A DNA stretch of 64,000 bases from Flavobacteriales bacterium (GCA_016124845.1 WGMW01000008.1:151582-215581), one strand, 5' to 3'. Numbered from the stretch's first letter, positions 42,698 to 53,036 are shown. Translations and numbers: made by a program. Notes: generated from the sequence alone by a model not told the origin.

Positions 42698-43716
42698 GTG
42701 TTCTGTTTTCTGTAATTCTGTTCCCAGTTCCAAGATGAACTGAGCGCTTCTTTCAATCCAAGTTCAGCCTTCCAGTTGAGCGCCTCATTAGCAAGCGATG
42801 TATCTGCCCAAACCTGTGTAATGTCTCCTGCCCTTCTCGACCCGATCCTGTAATTCACTTTAATTCCTGTCGCCTCCTCAAAGCCATTGACGACATCCAG
42901 AACGGAATAACCGTTGCCAGTACCGACATTGAATACTTCGTATGCCGAATCCATCCGACCATCCTCAATGCGTTTCAATGCCTGGAGATGGGCCTTTGCC
43001 AGGTCCACCACATGGATGTAATCGCGGATGCATGTTCCATCAGCCGTTGGATAGTCATCTCCAAAAACAGTAAGTGTTTCGCGAATCCCCGCTGCTGTTT
43101 GCGTAACGTACGGAACAAGATTGTTGGGGATTCCAACCGGAAGTTCACCGATCTTCCCTGAAGCATGTGCCCCGATAGGGTTGAAATATCTCAGTGAAAT
43201 ACTGTTGAATTTCTCGACAGGCGAAGCATCGCGGATGATGTCCTCTGCCATGCTTTTGGTATTTCCGTAAGGAGATTCTGCTTCTTTTCTTGGAGTGGAT
43301 TCCGTGACCGGGCAAACATCTGGCTGACCGTAAACGGTACAACTGGATGAAAAGACGAAATTCCTGATGTCGTGCTTTTTCATTTCCTCCAGCACGTTCA
43401 CCAAACTGAAAAGGTTGTTCCTGTAATAGAGCAATGGATCCTGAACGGATTCTCCGACCGCTTTCTTGGCCGCAAAATGGATGATCGAGTCTGCCTCTGC
43501 ACCTATCTGCTCAAACACCGATGCGGTTGCAGCAGCATCGGAAAGATCTACCTCAAAAAACTGGGGACGAACGCCCGTCAGTTCTTCAATCGCATCAAGC
43601 ACTTCGATGCTGGAATTGGAAAGATCATCAAGAATTGCAACCTGATAACCCGCCTGTAGCAGTTCTACAACGGTGTGCGAACCAATATATCCTGTTCCTC
43701 CCGTTACAACTACCAT
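42694..43716 (-). CDS. galE: UDP-glucose 4-epimerase
   Basis: The 340-residue enzyme interconverts UDP-Glc and UDP-Gal (or the GlcNAc forms). VVTGGTGYIGSHTVVELLQA, SSSCTVYGQPDVCPVTES, YGNTKSMAEDI (Tyr-x3-Lys) and YFNPIGAHASGKIGE are diagnostic of GalE. Overlaps rfbB by four bases at its 3' end, and shares one base with the preceding gene's stop. Confidence 0.93.
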   Translation of the reverse strand: MVVVTGGTGYIGSHTVVELLQAGYQVAILDDLSNSSIEVLDAIEELTGVRPQFFEVDLSDAAATASVFEQIGAEADSIIHFAAKKAVGESVQDPLLYYRNNLFSLVNVLEEMKKHDIRNFVFSSSCTVYGQPDVCPVTESTPRKEAESPYGNTKSMAEDIIRDASPVEKFNSISLRYFNPIGAHASGKIGELPVGIPNNLVPYVTQTAAGIRETLTVFGDDYPTADGTCIRDYIHVVDLAKAHLQALKRIEDGRMDSAYEVFNVGTGNGYSVLDVVNGFEEATGIKVNYRIGSRRAGDITQVWADTSLANEALNWKAELGLKEALSSSWNWEQNYRKQNT

Positions 43717-45011
43717 TACAAACTCCAGTATTCCAGATTATTGATTCTGCCTTTGAAGACGCCTTTCACATCCACAACAATTCCGTTGTCGGAAGAAAGT
43801 GATTCGAAATAGTTTTCATCCTTGCTGATGTATTCGGCATGGTTCACAGCCACGATGATGGCATCGTAATTATTGCCAACCTTGGACGTAAGCTCAAAAC
43901 CGTATTCGTGTTTGAGCTCGCTGGAAGATGCATGTGGATCGACCACGTCCACCCGAACTCCGAACGACTCCAACTCACGGATCACATCCACCACTTTTGA
44001 GTTGCGGATATCGGCCACATTTTCCTTGAATGTAGCTCCCATTATAAGCACTTTGGCCTTGCTGATGTCTTTTCCGTTGGCGATGATCTTCTTCACCGTT
44101 TCGCGCGCGATATATGGTCCCATCTCATCGTTGATGGAACGACCAGAGGTGATGACCTTGGAGTGATAACCGAGCTCGCGGGCCTTGTGCGTGAGGTAAT
44201 ATGGATCGACACCGATGCAATGCCCACCGACCAGGCCAGGGAAGAACTTCAGGAAATTCCATTTTGTACCTGCAGCCTGAAGCACATCGAACGTATTGAT
44301 GCCCATTCGGTTGAAGATCATGGAAAGTTCGTTCATCAAAGCAATGTTCACATCGCGCTGGGTGTTCTCAATGATCTTGGCCGCCTCGGCAACTTTGATG
44401 GATGACGCTCGGTGAACGCCTGCATCTACCACCAATTCGTATGTTTTAGCCACGATATCCAGTGATTCATCATCACAGCCCGAAACCACCTTGACGATCT
44501 TGGCCAACGTATGTTCCTTATCTCCTGGATTGATGCGCTCTGGTGAGTAACCAACTTTGAAATCCTCATTGAATTTCAGACCAGAGACCTCCTCCAAAAC
44601 TGGAACACAGTCTTCTTCGGTGCAACCTGGATAAACGGTCGATTCAAAAACCACATAATCGCCTTTGCTGAGTGCAGAACCAACTGTTTTTGACGCACTT
44701 AACACAGGTCTAAGATCGGGCAGGTTGTGTTCGTCAATTGGCGTAGGAACCGCCACAATATAGAACTGAACGTCTTTCAGGTCGTTCGGATCGGCAGTAA
44801 AGAGAATGTCACATCCTTCAAACTCGGATGCTTCCAGTTCCTCGCTTGGGTCGATGTTCTTTTTCATCAACTCCACACGGTCTGCGTTGATGTCGAAGCC
44901 GACCACTTTTATCTTTCTGGCGAAAGCCAAGGCAATAGGCAGCCCCACGTAGCCAAGGCCGATCACCGCCAACTTGGCGTCTTTGTTCACCAATCTTTCG
45001 TAAATGTTCAT
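43716..45011 (-). CDS. UDP-N-acetylhexosamine 6-dehydrogenase (WbpO/TviB type)
   Basis: 431 residues from ATG 45011 (MNIYERLVNKDAKLAVIGLG); an upstream extension to 45077 is unsupported. NAD motif GLGYVGLPIALAFA; ESTVYPGCTEEDCVPVLEE; GYSPERINPGD (TviB/WbpO signature); the catalytic GLVGGHCIGVDPYYLTHKA with Cys. It oxidises UDP-GlcNAc or UDP-GalNAc to the uronic acid in two steps. Combined with the MocA dehydrogenase, DegT aminotransferase and acyltransferase next to it, it fits synthesis of UDP-2,3-diacetamido uronic acids. Confidence 0.9.
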   Translation of the reverse strand: MNIYERLVNKDAKLAVIGLGYVGLPIALAFARKIKVVGFDINADRVELMKKNIDPSEELEASEFEGCDILFTADPNDLKDVQFYIVAVPTPIDEHNLPDLRPVLSASKTVGSALSKGDYVVFESTVYPGCTEEDCVPVLEEVSGLKFNEDFKVGYSPERINPGDKEHTLAKIVKVVSGCDDESLDIVAKTYELVVDAGVHRASSIKVAEAAKIIENTQRDVNIALMNELSMIFNRMGINTFDVLQAAGTKWNFLKFFPGLVGGHCIGVDPYYLTHKARELGYHSKVITSGRSINDEMGPYIARETVKKIIANGKDISKAKVLIMGATFKENVADIRNSKVVDVIRELESFGVRVDVVDPHASSSELKHEYGFELTSKVGNNYDAIIVAVNHAEYISKDENYFESLSSDNGIVVDVKGVFKGRINNLEYWSL

Positions 45012-45012
45012 C

Positions 45013-46062
45013 TCACGAATTCTTCTTCGATAATAACTCTTTCGGTCTGAGCGCATAAATGCGCTCGATGATGTCAACCACCTTCAGCCCTTCCAAGGCG
45101 TTTGTGGTAATGGATTTGCTTCCGCGCAGGTTCTCAACCACATTCTCTATGATGAAATGGTGGTTTGCCGCAGAGCCTTTGTACGCTCCATAATCATTTG
45201 CAGGGCCCGACTCTTCCAACTCCGGCATTTCGTAGCCATCGATGTTGCAGTATTCCACCTCGTTCATGTACTGTCCACCGATCTTCACGCTTCCCTTCTC
45301 ACCAATAATTGTGAGACTGCTCTCCAAGTTCGAATTCCACACAGAAGTCGAATAATTGATACATCCCATTCCACCGTTCACGAAGTTGAAATGCACCAAT
45401 CCAGAATCCTCAAAATCGGTAAGGTTCTGATGATTGAAATCGTGAAAATTGGCTTTGATGTCAGTAATGTCTCCGAAGAGCCAATACATGATGTCAACGA
45501 AGTGCGAGAATTGCGTGAAAAGTGTGCCACCATCCAGTTTCCCATCGCCTTTCCAAACTCCAGGTTTGTAGTAACGCTCGTCACGGTTCCAGTAACAGTT
45601 GACCTGCACCATGAAAACTTTGCCGAGAATGTTCTCCTCAATCACCTTCTTGATCCAGACCGAAGGTGGCGAATAACGGTTCTGCATCACGCAGAAAACC
45701 TGCTTTGAAACCTGCAACGATTGAAAGATGATCTTCTCGCAATCTGCCTTGGTCAACGCCATCGGCTTTTCGCAAACGATGTGCTTGCCTGCTTTCAGCG
45801 CAGCAATGCTATGCTCCGCATGAAATCCATTCGGAGTACAAACGCAGACCACATCGATCTCAGGAACGGCTGCCAACATCTCTTCCAACGAATCGAAAAA
45901 CGGCACATCATACGTATCGATCCCCAATTCCTTTCCATCGCGCGAATCACTCAACGCAACCAGTTCACATTCAGAATTGCGGGTGATCATCTCGGCATGT
46001 CGCTTGCCAATGTGGCCACAGCCGACCACTCCAAATCGTATTTTCCGTTCGATGATGGTCAT
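45013..46062 (-). CDS. Gfo/Idh/MocA dehydrogenase, WbpB/WlbA type
   Basis: 349 residues from ATG 46062, whose ATGA overlaps the acyltransferase stop. Motifs: FGVVGCGHIGKRHAEMI (Rossmann), VVCVCTPNGFHAEHSIAAL, HIVCEKPMALT (EKP) and the later DGGTLFTQFSHFVDIMYWL. WbpB/WlbA enzymes oxidise UDP-2-acetamido-2-deoxyglucuronate at C3, giving the substrate for the aminotransferase. The neighbours match the wbpA-B-D-E set. Confidence 0.85.
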   Translation of the reverse strand: MTIIERKIRFGVVGCGHIGKRHAEMITRNSECELVALSDSRDGKELGIDTYDVPFFDSLEEMLAAVPEIDVVCVCTPNGFHAEHSIAALKAGKHIVCEKPMALTKADCEKIIFQSLQVSKQVFCVMQNRYSPPSVWIKKVIEENILGKVFMVQVNCYWNRDERYYKPGVWKGDGKLDGGTLFTQFSHFVDIMYWLFGDITDIKANFHDFNHQNLTDFEDSGLVHFNFVNGGMGCINYSTSVWNSNLESSLTIIGEKGSVKIGGQYMNEVEYCNIDGYEMPELEESGPANDYGAYKGSAANHHFIIENVVENLRGSKSITTNALEGLKVVDIIERIYALRPKELLSKKNS

Positions 46063-46634
46063 GACAGTTTGGTTACCGAACCTTCTTTCAACTGATACTT
46101 TTCTCCACTTTCGGGACAAGTTGCCGATCCATTGGCATCGAATTCCAATCGGTGACCGAATTCGCTCATCCAACCGATCTGGCGCGCAGGATTCCCGACA
46201 ACCAACGCGTACGGAGGAATGTCTTTCGTTACTACGGAACCTGCACCAATGAAGGCGAACGTTCCGATGTTGTGTCCACAGACAACGGTCGCGTTCGCTC
46301 CGATGCTGGCACCTTTTCCGACCACGGTTTTCTCGTACTGTCCTCTGCGATTCACCGCGCTTCTCGGATTCGTCACATTGGTAAAAACCATGGATGGGCC
46401 GAGGAACACATCATCTTCGCAAATGACACCTGTGTAAATCGAAACATTGTTCTGAACCTTGACATTATTGCCCAAAACCACATTTGGCGAAACCACCACG
46501 TTCTGTCCGAGATTGCAGTTCTGCCCCAGAACACAGCCCGTCATCAAATGAGAGAAATGCCACACTTTGGTTCCTTCACCAATGGTGCAGCCTTCATCGA
46601 TAACCGCTGTTTCGTGGGCAAAATATCCCATCAC
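46059..46634 (-). CDS. N-acetyltransferase, WbpD/WlbB type (left-handed beta helix)
   Basis: The 191-residue acyltransferase has hexapeptide repeats forming a left-handed beta helix ([60 protein letters not shown]). [20 protein letters not shown] and the late [12 protein letters not shown] are as in WbpD/WlbB, which acetylate the 3-amino group of UDP-GlcNAc3NA. The order of steps would be dehydrogenase (43716), MocA (45013), DegT (48930), then this enzyme. Confidence 0.88.
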   Translation of the reverse strand: MMGYFAHETAVIDEGCTIGEGTKVWHFSHLMTGCVLGQNCNLGQNVVVSPNVVLGNNVKVQNNVSIYTGVICEDDVFLGPSMVFTNVTNPRSAVNRRGQYEKTVVGKGASIGANATVVCGHNIGTFAFIGAGSVVTKDIPPYALVVGNPARQIGWMSEFGHRLEFDANGSATCPESGEKYQLKEGSVTKLS

Positions 46635-47617
46635 TTTCTGATATACCCTTCAAAGGTGTTGTGTTCCTTTTTGAACAGTTCCTCTTCTGGAAGGCTTTTG
46701 AAATATTCGTAGGTGATCTTCAATCCTTCGGCACGGCTCACCTTCGGCTCCCAATCGAGAATTGCTCTTGCTCTATCAATGTTCGGTTGACGTTGCATCG
46801 GATCATCTACTGGAAGTGGTTTGTAGATCACTTTCTGATCCGTTCCTGTGAGTTTGATGATCTCCTCTGCGAATTGCGCAATCGTGATCTCATCCGGATT
46901 TCCAATGTTCACCGGCTCTGCATAATCGGAATGAAGCAAACGGTAAATCCCTTCAATCAGATCATCTACATAACAGAAACTTCTTGTCTGACTTCCATCA
47001 CCGAAAACCGTAAGGTCTTCGCCACGCAGTGCCTGCCCGATGAATGCGGGAAGTACACGACCATCATTCAGTCGCATGCGCGGACCGTATGTGTTGAAAA
47101 TCCGAACAATACGCGTTTCAAGTCCATGATAACGATGATACGCCATGGTGATGGCCTCCTGAAAACGCTTGGCTTCATCGTACACGCCACGCGGCCCGAT
47201 CGGATTCACATTTCCCCAGTAATCTTCGGTCTGTGGATGCACCATCGGGTCACCGTAAACTTCAGAAGTTGAGGCGATCAGCATTCTTGCTCCTTTCGCT
47301 TTGGCCAGTCCCAAACAGTTGTGCGTTCCCAACGAGCCCACTTTCAATGTTTGAATCGGAATCTTCAAGTAATCGATCGGGCTTGCTGGCGATGCGAAAT
47401 GCAAAATGTAATCCAGTTCGCCTGGAATATGAATGTACTTGCTTACATCGTGATGGTAGAATTCGAACTCCTTCAGTTTAAACAGGTGTTCGATATTCTT
47501 GAGGTTTCCTGTGATGAGATTGTCCATCCCGATCACGTAGTAACCTTCTTTGATAAACCTGTCGCAAAGGTGTGAACCGAGAAAACCGGCCGCACCTGTG
47601 ATCAATACTCTTTTCAT
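46631..47617 (-). CDS. UDP-glucuronate decarboxylase (UDP-xylose synthase)
   Basis: The 328-residue SDR has [67 protein letters not shown] (Tyr-x3-Lys), [20 protein letters not shown] and [17 protein letters not shown], all as in UXS enzymes, which turn UDP-glucuronate into UDP-xylose. UDP-glucuronate is made by the next gene, the UDP-glucose dehydrogenase. Overlaps the genes on both sides by four bases. Confidence 0.92.
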   Translation of the reverse strand: MKRVLITGAAGFLGSHLCDRFIKEGYYVIGMDNLITGNLKNIEHLFKLKEFEFYHHDVSKYIHIPGELDYILHFASPASPIDYLKIPIQTLKVGSLGTHNCLGLAKAKGARMLIASTSEVYGDPMVHPQTEDYWGNVNPIGPRGVYDEAKRFQEAITMAYHRYHGLETRIVRIFNTYGPRMRLNDGRVLPAFIGQALRGEDLTVFGDGSQTRSFCYVDDLIEGIYRLLHSDYAEPVNIGNPDEITIAQFAEEIIKLTGTDQKVIYKPLPVDDPMQRQPNIDRARAILDWEPKVSRAEGLKITYEYFKSLPEEELFKKEHNTFEGYIRK

Positions 47618-48933
47618 CCTTGTGGGATTATGGTTCTTCGTCCAATGCTGCTGTAGTAGAAACCGAGATCTTTCATTTGATCGAGTTCGTAAAGGTTACG
47701 TCCATCGAAGACGACCTTTTCCTTCAGCTTCTCTGACATCACATCAAAATCCGGTGAGCGGAAAACCGACCACTCGGTGGCAATGATCAAGGCATCGGCA
47801 TTCTCCAAAGCGCTGTTGGCATCCTCGGCATAAGAAATTCTATCGCCTACTCGTTCCTTCACGTTATCCATTGCCTCTGGATCGTAAGCCGTAATGGTTG
47901 CTCCCGCTTCCAACAATTTGTCAATGACGTAAAGTGCAGGTGCTTCGCGGATGTCATCCGTATCTGGCTTGAAGGCCAAGCCCCAAAGTGCGAAGTGCTT
48001 TCCTTTCAGATCGCCTCCGTAAAAATCTTTGATCTTGGGAACAATGACCGTTTTCTGGTTCTCATTCACGCGCATCACAGAATCAAGAATGGTGAAATCG
48101 TAATTCACTTCAGAGGCTGATTTTGCCAATGCCTGTACATCCTTCGGGAAACAGCTTCCGCCATAACCGATGCCCGGAAAAAGGAAACGCTTACCGATAC
48201 GCGTATCCGTTCCGATTCCGATTCTCACCTTGTCCACATCTGCATCAAGAAGTTCGCAGAGATTGGCGATCTCGTTCATGAAGGTGATCTTGGTGGCAAG
48301 GAATGCGTTGGCCGCATATTTGGTCAGCTCGGCCGATTTCTCATCCATGAAGATGATCGGGTTTCCTTGACGGACATACGGTTTGTAAAGCTCTTCCATG
48401 ATCTTCTTGGCCTTCTCGGAAGAAGTTCCGACAACCACTCGATCAGGCTTCAAGAAGTCATCCACCGCAAATCCCTCACGAAGGAATTCCGGGTTGGAAA
48501 CCACATCAAAATCTACCGTTGCGTGTTTTTGAACTGCTGCAGTCACTTTATCAGCAGTTCCTACAGGAACGGTACTCTTGTCCACAAGAACCTTGTAGTC
48601 CTTCATGATCTTACCGAGGTTATCGGCAACACCAAGCACGTAGGAAAGATCGGCAGAACCATCTTCTCCCGGAGGAGTTGGAAGCGCCAAGAACACGACC
48701 TGCGCAGAACCAACGGCCTCTTCCAGGTCTGTGGTGAATTTCAAGCGGCCCTGTTTGATGTTCCGTTCGAAAAGCACATCCAAATGCGGCTCATAGATCG
48801 GCACTTCTCCGTTCCGCATCTTATTCACTTTCTTCTCGTCAATATCAACACAGATAACGTGATTTCCGGTTTCTGCCAAGCAGGTCCCGGTCACCAGACC
48901 AACATATCCTGTTCCTACAACAGCAATGTTCAT
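47614..48933 (-). CDS. ugd: UDP-glucose 6-dehydrogenase
   Basis: The 439-residue enzyme oxidises UDP-Glc to UDP-Glc[20 protein letters not shown] is the N-terminal NAD site; [34 protein letters not shown] and the catalytic [19 protein letters not shown] are typical of UGD and separate it from the HexNAc dehydrogenase nearby. Provides the substrate for the UXS gene and uronic acid for glycan assembly. Confidence 0.95.
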   Translation of the reverse strand: MNIAVVGTGYVGLVTGTCLAETGNHVICVDIDEKKVNKMRNGEVPIYEPHLDVLFERNIKQGRLKFTTDLEEAVGSAQVVFLALPTPPGEDGSADLSYVLGVADNLGKIMKDYKVLVDKSTVPVGTADKVTAAVQKHATVDFDVVSNPEFLREGFAVDDFLKPDRVVVGTSSEKAKKIMEELYKPYVRQGNPIIFMDEKSAELTKYAANAFLATKITFMNEIANLCELLDADVDKVRIGIGTDTRIGKRFLFPGIGYGGSCFPKDVQALAKSASEVNYDFTILDSVMRVNENQKTVIVPKIKDFYGGDLKGKHFALWGLAFKPDTDDIREAPALYVIDKLLEAGATITAYDPEAMDNVKERVGDRISYAEDANSALENADALIIATEWSVFRSPDFDVMSEKLKEKVVFDGRNLYELDQMKDLGFYYSSIGRRTIIPQG

Positions 48934-50063
48934 TCGCTCTTATTTATGAATTCAATTACTTTTTCAATGATATAATCCTGCTGTTCCGATTCCATTTCGG
49001 TGTGAATTGGAAGCGAGATCACGTTATCGCACAGCTTTTCAGTTACGGCAAAACTTCTGTTTGAGTCACTATTGGCAAACGCCTTCTGTTTGTGCAACGG
49101 AATCGGGTAATAGATCATGGATGGAATGTCGTTCTCTTGCAAGAATTCCTTAATTCCATTTCTGTCCACGCCATTCAGCACCAAGGTATATTGATGGAAA
49201 ACGTGCTTCGACCTATTGTCTCTTACTGGAGTTTTGATGGCATCAACATTCGCGAATGCTGCATCGTATCTATCTGCAACGGCAATTCTCCGTGAGATGA
49301 AATCATCCAAATGACGGAGTTTGATTCTCAGCACAGCAGCCTGCATGGCATCCAAACGGGAATTGACCCCGACCACGTCATGCGTGTACAATTTGCTCTG
49401 ACCGTGCGATGCGATCATCACGGCCATTTTGGCCAGATCGTCATCATTGGTGAAGATGGCTCCACCATCCCCGAAACAACCCAAGTTTTTGGATGGAAAG
49501 AAGGAGGTCGTTCCGAACGTTCCAATGGTTCCAGATTTCGCCACTCGTCCGTTCGAGAAGAAATAATCCGAGCCGATGGCCTGTGCATTATCCTCAATCA
49601 CGTGGATTCCATGCCTATCGGCCAACGCCATCAATCCTTCCATATCGGCACATTGGCCGTAAAGATGAACAGGTACGATGGCTTTGGTTTTGGGACCAAT
49701 GGCCGCTTCAACTTGACTCAAGTCCAAGGTGAACGTGTCCTCATCCACATCCACCATTACAGGTGTCAGACCCAGCAAGGCGATCACTTCGGCCGTGGCC
49801 ACATACGTGAAAGTCGGAACAATGACCTCATCTCCAGGCTTCAGCCCAAGTGCCATCATGGCAATTTGCAGCGCATCGGTACCATTGGCGCACGGAATCA
49901 CATGCTCCGCGCCAAGATATTCTGCCAATTCATTCTTAAATCCGTCCACTTCTGGACCACCGATGAATCGCGCAGAGTCCATTACGGCAAGTACGGCATC
50001 GTCAATCTCCTTCTGCAAACGCCTGTATTGCGTCTGCAGATCCACCATGGCTATCTGTTTCAA
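48930..50063 (-). CDS. DegT/DnrJ/EryC1 aminotransferase, WbpE type
   Basis: The 377-residue PLP enzyme has IPCANGTDALQIAMMALGLK, FTYVATAEVIALLGLTPVMV, EDNAQAIGSDYFF and the PLP-lysine motif SFFPSKNLGCFGDGGAI. In this setting it is probably the UDP-2-acetamido-3-keto-glucuronate aminotransferase (WbpE/WlbC), working between the MocA dehydrogenase and the acetyltransferase. It heads the overlapping block of sugar-nucleotide genes. Confidence 0.88.
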   Translation of the reverse strand: MKQIAMVDLQTQYRRLQKEIDDAVLAVMDSARFIGGPEVDGFKNELAEYLGAEHVIPCANGTDALQIAMMALGLKPGDEVIVPTFTYVATAEVIALLGLTPVMVDVDEDTFTLDLSQVEAAIGPKTKAIVPVHLYGQCADMEGLMALADRHGIHVIEDNAQAIGSDYFFSNGRVAKSGTIGTFGTTSFFPSKNLGCFGDGGAIFTNDDDLAKMAVMIASHGQSKLYTHDVVGVNSRLDAMQAAVLRIKLRHLDDFISRRIAVADRYDAAFANVDAIKTPVRDNRSKHVFHQYTLVLNGVDRNGIKEFLQENDIPSMIYYPIPLHKQKAFANSDSNRSFAVTEKLCDNVISLPIHTEMESEQQDYIIEKVIEFINKSE

Positions 50064-50174
50064 GGTCGCGGGTTTGATTTCCGTGCTTATTCAGAGGCGG
50101 CAAATATAGCTAAATAAGACCCCGAGAAACACGTAAAATGTGCTAAAAACGAGGCGTTCGGAGCGTGTAGAAAG

Positions 50175-51323
50175 TTACCCGACCTGCTCGGCCAGCGACC
50201 GTATCTGCGAAGCGAAATAATCCCAAGAAAAACGCTTCTTCTCCTCCTTGATATTCTCCACAAACTCCGCGTATCTTTCTTCTTTGAAGAACTTGGAAAT
50301 TCCTTCGGAAACAGCTTCTGGGGTTGGTTCGGTAACATAACCGACCTTACCGTGAGGGACCATTTCGGGCAGACCACCGACATTGGTCACCAACATCGGT
50401 GTTTCGAAATGATAGGCGATCTGAGTAACTCCGCTTTGGGTCGCACTCAGATATGGTTGTGCAACCATATCAGCCGCACAGAAATAGTATTTCACTTTGA
50501 ATTTATCCACGAAACCTGCATTCACGGTCACATGCTGCGTCAGCTTCAATTTATCGATCAGCTTGGTGTAGATGGCCCGATCTTCATAGAACTCACCTGC
50601 GATCACCAGCCTCAGATCCTCCTTGTCCTCCAATTGCGAAATGGCCTTGAGCAGCAATTTCAACCCTTTGTACTTACGGATGATGCCGAAGAAAAGTATC
50701 ATTCTGGCATTCTCAGGAATCCCCAAATGCTTTCGGGCAAAAGACCTCTCTACCTTTTCCCCGAAACGATCATAGACAGGATGATAGAGCTGTTTTCGCG
50801 GCTTGTTTGAATCAAACTTTGTAAGGTCGTTGATAACCGTGGATGACATTCCGACAAAGGCATCGCAATGGCGCAAAAAGTATTTGGTGAACGTTTTATC
50901 GAAAGGTCTTTTTTCGTGCGGAACCACATTATCCAAAACACCGACCACGGGAACTCCAAGTGCTTTTTTCAACCATCTGCAGATGGTTCCCAAACATGGC
51001 CCCATGAAAGGCAGCCAGAAACGGACCACCACAAAATCAGGTGAGAAACGCTTGATCTGTCGGACCGTGAGCCACCAACTGATCGGATTTACCGAACTGA
51101 TCGTTGGAAGTATTTTAACTCCTTCAGGTCCTTTCCTATCAGCGGCTTCCACCTGCGATGTTCCAGGAAAGAGAAATGAAGGATACTGAAGATAAAACGA
51201 GAAGATCACATTCTCGATTCCCTGTTGCGTGAACTCCTGCGAAAGGGATTCGTTTAGCTGCGCAATTCCTCCGCGTAGAGGAAACGCAGGACCAATGATC
51301 ACGCATTTCTTGTCGGTAGCCAA
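50175..51323 (-). CDS. Glycosyltransferase, GT4-like
   Basis: The 382-residue GT-B protein has an N-terminal acceptor domain (AFPLRGGIAQLNESLSQEFT) and a C-terminal GT4 nucleotide-sugar domain (ILFFGIIRKYKGLKLLLKAI, VVAQPYLSATQSGVTQIAYH, TNVGGLPEMV). The E-x7-E region is present only in altered form (SATQSGVTQIA). It would add a sugar in the assembly of the surface glycan. Its C-terminus lies 111 bases from the DegT gene. Confidence 0.85.
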   Translation of the reverse strand: MATDKKCVIIGPAFPLRGGIAQLNESLSQEFTQQGIENVIFSFYLQYPSFLFPGTSQVEAADRKGPEGVKILPTISSVNPISWWLTVRQIKRFSPDFVVVRFWLPFMGPCLGTICRWLKKALGVPVVGVLDNVVPHEKRPFDKTFTKYFLRHCDAFVGMSSTVINDLTKFDSNKPRKQLYHPVYDRFGEKVERSFARKHLGIPENARMILFFGIIRKYKGLKLLLKAISQLEDKEDLRLVIAGEFYEDRAIYTKLIDKLKLTQHVTVNAGFVDKFKVKYYFCAADMVAQPYLSATQSGVTQIAYHFETPMLVTNVGGLPEMVPHGKVGYVTEPTPEAVSEGISKFFKEERYAEFVENIKEEKKRFSWDYFASQIRSLAEQVG

Positions 51324-51324
51324 C

Positions 51325-52275
51325 TCAGTCTATCGTTTCAGCGATCTGATAATTATTACGATCGTGCGATGACCGCGAGATCATCTCGGCCAAAAAACCC
51401 GCCATGAACAATTGTGTACCGATGATCATGGCCAGAATGGCAAGATAGAACAACGGTTGGTCCGTCACTTCGCGCACTTTGGTACCGTGCATGATGGCCA
51501 ACACTTTCTCAACGATCAGCCAAGCACTCACCACACCACCAAGCACGAACATCAGCACTCCGTAAACCCCGAAAAAGTGCATCGGTCGCTTACCGAAACG
51601 GCTCATGAAGGTGATGACCAACAGGTCCAATGGGCCATTTATGAAGCGCTCCAACCCGAATTTTGTCACCCCGAATTTGCGTTCCTGATGCTGTACCACC
51701 TTCTCGCCAATCTTGGTGAAACCTGCCCACTTGGCCAGAATGGGAATATAGCGGTGCATCTCGCCATACACTTCAATGCTTTTGACCACATCCTGCCTAT
51801 AGGCTTTCAGTCCGCAGTTGAAATCGTGCAAATAGATACCTGACATTTTTCTTGCCGCCCAATTGTAAAGTTTGGTGGGAACGGTTTTGGTAATGGGATC
51901 GTAGCGCTTCTTCTTCCAACCCGAAACAAGGTCGAAACCATCCTCCGTGATCATCCGAACCAACTCTGGAATCTCCTCTGGACTGTCCTGAAGATCGGCA
52001 TCCATGGTAATGACAATATCGCCTTTGGCAGCATCGAAACCTCGGTTCAACCCTGCGGATTTGCCATAATTTCTTCGAAAGCGCAAAGCACGAATCTGTG
52101 AATACTGATTCTTCAGGTCTTCGATCACTTTCCACGAACCGTCCGTGCTACCATCATCCACATACACAACCTCATACTGGAAGTTGTGCTTCTGCATCAC
52201 GTCATCGATCCACCTGGTCAGTTCAGGCAGCGATTCGTGCTCGTTGTACAGCGGAATGACTACAGAAATGAGCAC
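51325..52275 (-). CDS. Glycosyltransferase, GT2 with C-terminal membrane segments
   Basis: The 316-residue protein has the GT2 core: ISVVIPLYNEHESLPELTRW, VVYVDDGSTDGSWKVIEDL, ITMDADLQDSPEEIPEL (DxD-like) and LVSGWKKKR. Two hydrophobic helices near residues 235-290 anchor it. Such GtrB/DPM-like enzymes make undecaprenyl-phosphate sugars or extend a glycan at the membrane. Starts one base after the GT4 gene's end. Confidence 0.9.
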   Translation of the reverse strand: MLISVVIPLYNEHESLPELTRWIDDVMQKHNFQYEVVYVDDGSTDGSWKVIEDLKNQYSQIRALRFRRNYGKSAGLNRGFDAAKGDIVITMDADLQDSPEEIPELVRMITEDGFDLVSGWKKKRYDPITKTVPTKLYNWAARKMSGIYLHDFNCGLKAYRQDVVKSIEVYGEMHRYIPILAKWAGFTKIGEKVVQHQERKFGVTKFGLERFINGPLDLLVITFMSRFGKRPMHFFGVYGVLMFVLGGVVSAWLIVEKVLAIMHGTKVREVTDQPLFYLAILAMIIGTQLFMAGFLAEMISRSSHDRNNYQIAETID

Positions 52276-52283
52276 TTCAGGTG

Positions 52284-52808
52284 TCAGTTAACGTCAGAAT
52301 CGATAGTATCGGAAGAACCAAACGGATCACCTTCCTTCTTAATAATGGCCGCGGTGATCAACGAAATAATGAAGCCCATAAATGTGTAGCTGAGAACGAC
52401 CATGGCAGCCATAGGAACAGGCGACATGAACTTTCGTGTGTACTGCATCGCCATTTCCACCTGGTCGTCTGGCATTCCCTTTTCATATAGCTGATCTTCT
52501 GCACGAAGAATCAGTTGCTCGAACATATCGGCATCAATGAACTTGAAAAACACAAACGTGTAGAAGGCAACCAGAATGCTTCCGAAGAATGCGATGCCAA
52601 CACCTGTTCCCAAGCCTTGACCATAGCTGATGAGTCCATTGTTCTTTTCTCGTTTTGCCCTTGTTCCAAGAAAAATGAATGTTGCAATAATTGCGTAGCT
52701 GAACCATTGAGCAGGTTGAGACTCGTTCATCCCAACCAAGTAGAGTCCAAGTGAGTAGGCGATCAAAGCCAAGCCAAGAATCCCTCCCCAGTTCATTAGA
52801 TTTTTCAT
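52284..52808 (-). CDS. DUF4199 family membrane protein
   Basis: About 174 residues from ATG 52808 (MKNLMNWGGILGLALIAYSL); upstream in-frame codons run into the promoter region and are excluded. It has four hydrophobic segments and the DUF4199-like GLISYGQGLGTGVGIAFFGS pattern and FVFFKFIDADMFEQLI segment. Function unknown. It is divergent from the SRP RNA gene and is not necessarily part of the polysaccharide cluster. Confidence 0.8.
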   Translation of the reverse strand: MKNLMNWGGILGLALIAYSLGLYLVGMNESQPAQWFSYAIIATFIFLGTRAKREKNNGLISYGQGLGTGVGIAFFGSILVAFYTFVFFKFIDADMFEQLILRAEDQLYEKGMPDDQVEMAMQYTRKFMSPVPMAAMVVLSYTFMGFIISLITAAIIKKEGDPFGSSDTIDSDVN

Positions 52809-52898
52809 AGTTGCAAATTTTGAGGTTGTGGCAAATATAGTGCAATGGGCGGTGTTCCATGTTCCGATCAACATTTGTTGGCACCTGCAACTTGGGGG

Positions 52899-52928
52899 TT
52901 GTAGCAAAAAAGAAGAGTTCTACCTTTG
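52899..52928 (+). promoter_or_regulatory. Promoter of the SRP RNA gene
   Basis: TTG (52899-52901), 19-base spacer, TACCTTTG (52921-52928), the best match to the Bacteroidetes promoter in the window. The RNA begins a few bases downstream. Confidence 0.75.
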
Positions 52929-52929
52929 C

Positions 52930-53036
52930 GGCCGGGGTAAGTCCTGTGCGACCAGCTCCTACTGAATCCCCCAGGACAGGAATGTAGCAAGGGTAGGTGG
53001 TTGTAGCGGTGCGACACAGATCGCTTACCCCTTTTT
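52930..53036 (+). ncRNA. ffs: Signal recognition particle RNA (small, 4.5S-type)
   Basis: GGGGTAAG at the 5' side pairs with CTTACCCC at the 3' side to close the helix. The apical domain carries the conserved core CAGGACAGGAATGTAGCAAG then GGTAGG, matching the SRP domain IV pattern (CAGG-C-GGAA--GCAGC). The 5' GTCCTGTGCGACCAGCTCC and the 3' GTGCGACACAG complete the rod-like stem. A T-run follows the closing stem and acts as terminator. The strong upstream promoter supports the call. Confidence 0.9.

Noticed and set aside
52930..53036. Cobalamin or other riboswitch
   Set aside because: The conserved CAGGACAGGAATGTAGCAAG core and the closing stem fit SRP RNA, and the downstream gene (transaldolase) gives no riboswitch context.
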